Positions 20,401-26,924 of a stretch of 26,924 bases of DNA are shown one piece after another. Source of the stretch: Chara braunii (taxonomy: Eukaryota > Streptophyta > Charophyceae > Charales > Characeae); assembly GCA_003427395.1 (NCBI GenBank), contig BFEA01000799.1, forward strand, positions 45,205 through 72,128, given 5' to 3'. The position numbers and the translations under genes were made by a program. The notes under the pieces are model-generated. The model saw only the letters and a program-made list of their open reading frames with translations. It searched no databases and was not told where the DNA came from. Within the stretch, counting starts at the first letter, position 1, and each line of letters begins with the position of its first letter.

Positions 20401-20869
20401 AGTTGTTGCCCATTCAAAAATGAACGGGCGGGGGAGAGAAAATGTGTGGTAGTGTATATTTCCATATCCTGCTTGAAGATTCATTTGATTTTACTCATCC
20501 TACCAGTCGGTGCATTGCTCATCCCATCGATGAAACTTTTTTTTTTTTTTTCCTGCTTTGTATTTTTTTTTCTCTTTGTGCAGTCCATTCGTCCAGTCGA
20601 ACGGTCGTTAAACAACTCTCCCTAAGTCGTGAAAGCGAAGGGGGAAATAATCTATAAAAAAAAAAGGAAAAAAAAAAATCTAAAGTAAATTTTAAAAACT
20701 TACCTTAAAAAAAAAAAAATGGTTGCCCATTAGATATGAGTGCCTGCAACATTCCTTGGGGACACTCAGTCCCCTTACTTCCAGAAGCGCCATCTGGGGC
20801 CTCGTTTCAGTTAGATTTTTTTTGATTTTTTATTTTTTTTTATTTTTTTTCCCGTTGGCTTAGGCTAGC

Positions 20870-21250
20870 ATCATGGCACCCTCGTGGCTTTTCAGCCACG
20901 CCCTACTGAGAGTTAAACTGGAGTTAGATCCATTTCGGGGATCTAAAAATTTTGGACGATTTCTCAATTTATGCGTGTCATCGTTGCGTGGGGCTCGTAC
21001 AACTTGGCGCGACTGATCTCGATCGCACGATCTTTGCGATCGTGCGGTTGAAATCGACCACGCCACTGAAGAAAAGAAAAGGGCAGCTCAAAAATGGCAT
21101 GTTTTCGGGCCTGAAAGCAACACTTGTTGGATGAAATCAAATATCCTACCTACTAGGTTAACTCCTATTACGAGAGCTATAGAAGAGTTGCACCAGTAGG
21201 TCCCTTGCCATTCAACTTAGGCACGCTCCGCCTGCCCTAACTCCTGAACC
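20870..21250 (+). mobile_element. SINE-like repeat, right-arm copy (mirror of 13,480-13,960)
   Basis: The shared body begins ATTTCTC-ATTTATGCGTGTCATC (about 20,958-20,983) and continues through GCTC-AAAATGG and CTCCTATTACG-GAGC. In the left arm the same order runs on the minus strand. The head includes a 6-bp hairpin (CGTGGC-GCCACG, 20,883-20,900) and a degenerate B box. Whether this was an independent SINE before the palindrome formed, or is simply part of the arm, is unresolved. Confidence 0.5.
21024..21046. repeat. CGCACGATC/GATCGTGCG hairpin, right-arm copy
   Basis: Perfect 9-bp stem with a 5-base loop; the mirror copy at 13,804-13,823 has a different but also perfectly paired stem. Confidence 0.75.
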
Positions 21251-21680
21251 TCTCGCCCTGTTGTGTGTCCGACAGACATTTCAGTTGCACGGCCCCGTGG
21301 GCCAGCCTTGAAGCCGTTGGTACGACACCGAGCCCCGAAAGGTTTGTAAAAAAACTCTATAAGCCATACATCCGAACATAGGTTGCGACCACTATTTTTC
21401 ACCTATATAGGCTCTCAATTGCATGACCTAACATCCGCGCGTCCTCCTTTTAGGTAGGATAAGTGTTAACTTTAGCATTCTCATGACTGTGTGTCTCTGC
21501 AGCCCTATCAGAAACCACATATGATTGGTCACACTGCCGATTACCGTCATTATTCTCGGGTGTCACAAACGTCCGGACTAAGGTTCAAAAACGTTTGAGT
21601 CTCTCAGTCATGGGTTTGTCTGAATAAACTTGAACTTTTTGCAAACGTCAGTCTCGTCAAGTCCTTCAATTCAACGAAAA

Positions 21681-23370
21681 AGTCGGGCAACGGCAGACAT
21701 AAAAAAAATCGAGCAGATACCCGTATGAGGGTTTTTGCTTCGACAGCAGAAACACAAAAGTGCTAATTTCATGAAAATTGAAAAAAAAATATGAATTTTC
21801 AATAAATGACTGTTACTATAATTTGTTGAGTATCAACTTTTTTTTGAAGAGTTTCAAACATTACAAGACCGCATAGTATAATCATATCACTCTAATTTTT
21901 CGTTTGCCTCCCTTAGGTTTAAAGTTTAAGAGATTGATGCAAAGGTGTTAGCATATTTTTATTGAATCTCAATGCTTGACTGATGCATATAGATAGACTT
22001 GCCCACATACGCAAGTTGTACGTGTTTTTCTTACAATGTTTTAAAAATCGACCTTTACCTAAAAATCACAAGATTTAACGGTAGTTATAGGTCAAGCATG
22101 AAAGTCTACAGTCATCATAAAAGACATCGCCAACTTGTCATCATTGCTTTACTTTTACAATATTTCTCGTAAGCATCAATTATGCTTATTCGGATTGAAC
22201 ACCAAAAACTTCAAAAACATTAGTGGTGATCAACTTGTTTATCAATATTGTGTTGATTGAGAACAAAGTATATCGTAGTTTGTATCCGAGGAAGAATTAA
22301 ATAAGTTAAGGTTTTCATACGATTACTTGTACCTTGAATATTTATTCGCATATTTTAGTACGATGTAAAAGATAATTAAAGAGGGAGTGTATACTCATTC
22401 GGTGAAGGAAGAAAAATAAAAAAAAGACAAGAACCGAAAACTTTTACAGTAGGAAAAGCAAAAAGAGATGAATAACTGGGCAAAAAAAGTTGTTGATAGA
22501 GCAGAAAAATGATTGAACAAAGAATTAAAAAAAAAAAAATTGTAATATGACGAAACGACAAAAGGGATATTTTAAATAACATGTTTGCTTCATTCAAGTT
22601 TTCGTTGACTAATTAGGATACTTAAAAACTCATGCAATAAAAATGTTGACTTTGTGATGGATATAAGAACAACGAAAAAATATGTTTTTGAGTATTTTGC
22701 AGACATACTGTGAGACATCTACTCAAGGGGTCCCTCATCCAAATGTAATAGCGAAAGGATATTTTTGGCAGGGGATGCACATGAAGTTCAAACAGAAATC
22801 TCAACTTCTCTTTGATAGTCCACTTACAGTATGAAAGTTTTGAAAAACGCTTAAAAAAATAATAAAATAAAAATCTCAAGGAAATTACGGGTTTGCAGTA
22901 TAATTTTATGAGCTCGTGTGATACATGTAAGACCGATTCTACTTAGGATATTTAGTAGGGTCCTAACAACAAGTTTTTCATGCTAAGATATGGGAAGAGG
23001 AATTATAACTTTACTATATAAGGAGGGAACAAAACTGAATGTAAGAAACTAGTGGCCAATATCACTTGTTGGCATCTCATAAAAGATTTGGTGACTAAAG
23101 TTATAATAACGTGTTTGTCTCTTTTCCTATTTATTGTGGTGAGCACAAGACAATGGGGACACTTTATATCAAAGAGTTCATCTTAGAGTTTACTGGTATG
23201 TTGGAAATAGGTAGGTGGTGGTTATCTTTCTTGACTAAGAGAATGCTTATGACATAGCAAATTGGTCATTTGTTCTTGCACAACCATTTGGATCCTGTTT
23301 TTGAAGGTGGGTAAGAACAACTTAAGTGAACGAATTTTGTTGTAAACGTATTTGAAACAGAAATGTATAT
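21681..23370. other. Unassigned AT-rich stretch
   Basis: No gene is recognised on either strand. The open frames are short and rich in Phe/Leu/Ser from T-rich DNA. Similarity to the left flank (10,830-13,150) is too weak to assert. Confidence 0.5.
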
Positions 23371-23500
23371 TAGCCTAGGTTATCAATGGTCCGGAGACCG
23401 GACGTCTCTCCCTGACGTCTTCCTTGTACGTCCAGCTTGAGTACCCCCGTCGTCTGGATTTATAGACGACGTTTTTTTTACGCTGAAAAAAAAAAAAAAA
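23371..23500 (+). repeat. GACGTC-rich short repeat with A-tail, copy 1
   Basis: Starts near CCTAGGTTAT, has GGTCCGGAGACCGGACGTC and several further GACGT words, and ends in ACGCTG plus about 15 A. An inverted, diverged relative lies at 24,301-24,408. Size and A-tail suggest a very short retroposon; pol III boxes are not convincing. Confidence 0.45.
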
Positions 23501-23619
23501 GATAAAAAAATGACAGTGTTGCACATCCCTAGAGACCCCCGACAAAACATTTTAGGTTTTTTTGAGCACTTGGTGATAGGGTGGTATTTGGGGTAGGGCG
23601 GGGGGTACGAGGGGTTTTG

Positions 23620-24133
23620 GTGGGGATACAACAAAAAAATTCCCACGATAAATAAAAGTTGAAAAAAAAAATCATAAAAAAAAATCATTCATATTTGGAA
23701 ATTATCATTCCAATGTTCGTTCAATTCTAAAATTTTCAGTTTTATTTAATAAGTTTGTCTCATCTAAATATGAGTAAACTACATCTATTTGTTCAAAATG
23801 GAATGGAAGTCTGCACGAGTTTATGAAATATTTCAATTAAACTTTCATTCCACTACAATAAATATTTTTTAATTTAGATTGGATTAACCTCTTTATGACC
23901 GAAAATCCTGACTTAGAATAATAGTCAAATTAAAATATTTCATGAATTCATCAAGACTTTCATTCCATCTCTTGCATCCAATTCAAATAAGAAGGGATAC
24001 CCCATTCTTGGAAGGAAAGTTTTCAAGTAAGACGAAAAATTTTGAAATTGGAATTACATTTTTTCAGATAGAATGAAAATTTAAAATTAAGAATGTAATT
24101 TTACTATAGAATGAATATTTAATTCTGGAAAAA
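23620..24133 (-). repeat. AT-rich 500-bp module, copy 2 (left arm of a 1.5-kb palindrome)
   Basis: Reverse complement of 24,590-25,125, with by-eye identity well above that of the giant palindrome. Shared landmarks include AATTATCATTCCAATGTTCG, TAAAATTTTCAGTTTTATTT, ACTACAATAAATAT and CAAGTAAGACGAAAAATTTT. It contains its own inverted pair (about 23,800-23,840 and 23,930-23,975). Together with copy 3 it has the form of a long-TIR non-autonomous DNA transposon or foldback element with a 450-bp interior. Confidence 0.85.
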
Positions 24134-24272
24134 AATTATGTTGTAGGAGGGATATAGGTGGGGATTAAAATCTTTGAAGATTTTTGTTATTTATTATACT
24201 GGCCAAAATGAGCCAAAAATTTCATGGCATACACCTTATGCAAGGTGAAAGCCACATAATTTTCTATTCAAA

Positions 24273-24300
24273 AATAATAATAATAATTATTATTATTATT
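24273..24300. repeat. (AAT)n-(ATT)n palindromic microsatellite
   Basis: AAT repeats switch directly to ATT repeats, giving a perfect self-complementary tract. It adjoins the T-run that would be the A-tail of the minus-strand GACGTC-rich repeat. Confidence 0.9.
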
Positions 24301-24408
24301 TTTTTTTTTTTTGCGGTAGGTCGGACATACCCTATCTGGTCCAACGTCCGATCAGACATCTCGAACGGTTAAGGGGATTCCGGACGTCCGTCCCGGTAAC
24401 CTATATAT
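24301..24408 (-). repeat. GACGTC-rich short repeat with A-tail, copy 2
   Basis: On the minus strand it begins TATAGGTTACC, has GGACGGACGTCCGGA and CGTTCGAGATG (a possible B box), and ends ACCGC plus a run of A and AAT. It lies inside the interior of the 1.5-kb palindrome, inverted relative to copy 1. Confidence 0.45.
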
Positions 24409-24589
24409 TAACTTATTTTCTATGCGTACTTATTCTTGAATTATATCAAAGTTGCATTTACCCTATACATTCAGGGTTTGGATTGGAATATGGTATGTTA
24501 TTGTTAATAAAAACAATTCTTGGTGATGTTCTATTTTTTACGGAGACTGTTTAGAATTCCTTAGGGGAACTTCAATAATTCAAAATCAG

Positions 24590-25125
24590 TCAACAGAAAA
24601 AATTTCCAAAATTAAATCATCCTTCTATAGTAAAATTACATTTTTAATTTTAAAATTTTATTTCATCTTAACAAATGTCATTCCAATTTTAAAATTTTTC
24701 GTCTTACTTGAAAATTTTCCTTCCGAGAATGAGGTATCCCTTTGTATTTTAGCTGCATGCTAGAGATGAAATGAAAGTCTAGATGAGTTCATGAAATATT
24801 TTAATTGGACTGTCATTTCAAGTAAGGATTTTCACTTATAAATGGGTTGATCCAATCTAAATTAGAAGATATTTATTGTAGTAGAATAAAAATTTAATGA
24901 AAACATTTCATGAACTCGTTAAGACTTTCATTCCATCTTAAATAAATAGATGTAGTTGGAAGGGAAAATTCATATTTAGACGGGAACTTGTCAAATAAAA
25001 CTGAAAATTTTAGCATTGAACGAACATTGGAATGATAATTTATAAATATGAAGGATTTTTTTTTTTATGGAATGTTTTTTCAACTTTCATTTCTCATGGG
25101 AATTGTGTTGTTGATACTCAGGGTA
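24590..25125 (+). repeat. AT-rich 500-bp module, copy 3 (right arm of the 1.5-kb palindrome)
   Basis: Inverse of copy 2 and same orientation as copy 1. Internal inverted pair: GAAATGAAAGTCT-GATGAGTTCATGAAATATTT (about 24,768-24,805) against ACATTTCATGAACTCGTTAAG and ACTTTCATTCC (about 24,903-24,936). The match to copy 2 continues past a T-run (25,057-25,068) to about 25,120. It has no coding capacity. Confidence 0.85.
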
Positions 25126-25555
25126 TCAAAAACTCATGTGAATTCAAGCAAAGATCGCCTAAAACCAAATAAAACCATAAATGAAAAAAAACTACAGAGT
25201 AGCAGGGCTGTGTTGCACCAACCTCTTTTGGATAATTTTATAATCATGTATGGGAGGGGTAAATCCATCGCAAAAACAACACTCTTTAGTATATCTTAAA
25301 TGATTCAGCAGGGGGTAAATAAGGTATGTCAAGAATAAAAAACATAAAAGACAGAGATGTGATGGTTCACAAAAGAATAACTAAAACCATCATTGGGTCA
25401 CTTGCGATAATGTATAAGAAATGTTATTGATACTGACTCAAGTGTATCCCGAGGAATGATATAGTTTACTGGGTTCCTCCTGAGCTTATGAGAACCAAAA
25501 AAAAAAAGATAAAAAAATCAATGCATGTCAGTCTTCTGCTTTCTGGTTATGACCC
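25126..25555. other. Unassigned AT-rich stretch
   Basis: Nothing recognisable. An A-run followed by GATAAAAAAAT (25,497-25,519) resembles the end of the short repeat at 23,480-23,511, but only over a low-complexity span. Confidence 0.5.
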
Positions 25556-25871
25556 ATGACCATGCAACCACTCATACACTCACATTTTCTCACTAAGGTA
25601 CTTACGATCTGGGCCGCCACGTACCAACCTGCATACCATATCGATCGTCACCTCATCAACTCAGCCTTTGCACCAACTTGCCCAGATCCCGCAGTTCGTC
25701 GTGGCTTCCCGACGCACAGTCATGCAGACACTGCAGTCGGCTCGTCAGGACTTTTTGACTCGCTACTTGCATATACCCTAGCCACAACTTCCTTGAAACT
25801 GGTAGATGAGTTGAGAGAGAGTTTTTCGGACGCGCTTGCAGGTTTTATAGTTGCGAAGAGAGGAATAGAAG

Positions 25872-26051
25872 ATGGAGGAGAATGAGGTGGAAATAGGAGG
25901 GGATGAGGAGAGTGTTTGGGTTAATCGCCAAGGGAAAGCCATATCGATCCCCGCGAGTTTCTTCACAGCCAATCAAATTACAGTGTGTAGAAAATATCCT
26001 CCTTACACGATGTCGTCTGACGACTCAAAAACCATGAGAGGAGATCGGTAG
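25872..26051 (+). CDS. Possible small gene or first exon, 59 codons, unknown
   Basis: ATG at 25,872 opens a frame to a TAG at 26,049. The product begins MEENEVEIGGDEESVWV and is acidic at the N-terminus, with a mixed, protein-like composition unlike the low-complexity frames nearby. I recognise no family. A GGTAGGG at the stop resembles a splice donor, so it could be a first exon. Against this, it is short, and another frame (from 25,556, ending 25,885) overlaps its start. A second basic open frame (26,063-26,314) follows in a purine-rich stretch. All are weak candidates. Confidence 0.2.
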   Translation: MEENEVEIGGDEESVWVNRQGKAISIPASFFTANQITVCRKYPPYTMSSDDSKTMRGDR

Positions 26052-26839
26052 GGATTTCCTGTATGGGGATAAAGGCGGGAAGGAGGAGAGCAAGAAAACT
26101 AGCGCGGAGGGACCAAGATTCAGACGAGAAGGAGCCGGGGCGAAGCGCGAAGGGAGAGGGGATGGAAAACAGTTACAGGTGGAGGAGAGAAGGTGCAAAG
26201 AGGAGGGTGAATATGACATGGATCCTAGGCGAAGGGGGGAAAGTTTGCACGCATGGCGCCAGTGCAGAAAACAAAGGCACCGAAACAATTACGTTTCATC
26301 CATTTTGGTTTTAAAGTTACTCCAAGATTGAAAAAATGAAAAAACAATATGAGCGCGCGAAATTGGATACGCGAAAATCCTACGTCTATCTAGTTAGTAT
26401 AAAAAATTCACAAATCTTTCAAGGGCGCGTGCAGGAACATTCACTTGCAAGAAAGGACACGTTATCGGGAAGAGCGGCTGTAATTTTTGAAGTTCCCAGC
26501 TGTTGAACAAAACTCTTAGTGCCCTCGCTAAGGCGCGCGTAATTCCTACGTAGATGCATAGATTGCCGAAATGAAATTGCAAAGAAATCCAAAAGAAGCA
26601 TTGTCTTAGATGTGAGAGGGCTTGGTTGGCCTGCAATTCTGTGCCTTGAGGAGATAGCAAAAAGGAAGGGGTACCCAAAAAAAAAACGAGAGAATTCAGA
26701 AGAGTAGGAACAGCAAAAACTCAGGGCTTCAAAAGATCGTTCCGGTACGCAAGCTGGTACGTCACACTAGCATCCCGACGGCCTTGCTACGGTCAGATGC
26801 CACACACCGCGCAACAAACTCGCCTGGATTCTCTGTCTT

Positions 26840-26841
<2 letters not shown>
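26052..26841. other. Unassigned stretch, purine-rich then mixed
   Basis: 26,060-26,240 is AG-rich and gives Arg/Lys-rich frames. Beyond this no coding signal or repeat is recognised. It differs from the rest of the window in being less AT-rich and free of obvious inverted repeats. Confidence 0.4.

Positions 26842-26924
<83 letters not shown>
26842..26924. repeat. (CT)n microsatellite at window end
   Basis: At least 41 uninterrupted CT units running off the window edge; total length unknown. Confidence 0.97.

Larger units (their letters stand above)
17325..21680 (-). repeat. Right arm of the giant imperfect palindrome
   Basis: Reverse complement of the left arm in colinear blocks (listed under the left arm). 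Clear anchor words include CCGACTCCTAAAGCAA-GAAC (left rc) against TCGACTCCTAAAGCAA-GAAC (17,8xx), AACTGACCTTGAGT (18,370), CTCACTCAAGAAA (about 18,400), GTGAGGCA-GTG-GG (about 19,840), CTCCTATTACG-GAG (about 21,160), and CGTTGAATTGA-GGACTTGA-GAGACT on the reverse strand (21,630-21,670). About 550 bp at 18,860-19,455 have no counterpart in the left arm. This extra DNA is A/C-rich, built of loosely repeated CACC...CAAAAA words. Several open frames of 60-160 codons exist but have biased, low-complexity composition and no recognised family. Confidence 0.85.

Noticed and set aside
22376-22879. Phe/Leu-rich minus-strand frames as small membrane proteins
   Set aside because: Hydrophobicity follows from T-rich DNA; there is no start context, conservation or family resemblance to support them.

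Overview
Eukaryotic repeat-rich DNA, most likely from a plant-lineage (streptophyte) genome. The reasons are a decayed chromodomain-bearing Ty3/Gypsy retroelement, several sequences with split tRNA-type A/B boxes, long poly(A)/poly(T) and (CT)n, (AAG)n and (TTG)n tracts, and no bacterial-style gene packing. A charophyte such as Chara is my best guess, but it rests on general impression and is low confidence. I see no intact protein-coding gene I can name; the longer open frames are repeat-derived or low-complexity.

Layout. 1-1,090: simple repeats, a tRNA-headed SINE on the minus strand (541-901) and, abutting its head, a 90-bp hairpin with 43-nt arms (922-1,011). 1,090-1,800: a tRNA-like retrosequence with an A-tail on the minus strand, an (AAG)15 tract and AT-rich filler. 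About 1,800-9,030: one heavily mutated chromovirus read on the plus strand as gag, protease, reverse transcriptase, RNase H, integrase and chromodomain. Its gag zinc-knuckle segment is inverted, a 77-bp tandem repeat sits inside the integrase, and all four enzyme active sites carry substitutions. I could not find a pair of LTRs. 9,030-10,330: unassigned, perhaps the element's 3' tail.

10,330-25,125 is the most unusual part. A very long, imperfect inverted repeat is centred near 17.1-17.4 kb. I can follow colinear matching blocks outward from 16,935/17,325 to about 13,150/21,680, so each arm is roughly 4 kb and the whole structure about 8.5 kb. The arms have diverged (about 70-80% identity by eye in the better blocks) and differ by indels, including about 550 bp present only in the right arm. 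Each arm carries tRNA-like boxes and small hairpins. Further out, at mirror-symmetric positions, lie inverted copies of an AT-rich 500-bp module (10,330-10,830 and 23,620-24,133). A third copy (24,590-25,125) forms a second 1.5-kb palindrome with the middle one. The module contains its own internal inverted repeat.

25,125-26,924: mostly unassigned. A purine-rich stretch has a 59-codon open frame (25,872-26,051) that could be a small gene or first exon, and the window ends in a (CT)n microsatellite. No operon-like or pathway relationship between genes can be inferred; the window is best understood as layered mobile and repetitive DNA.
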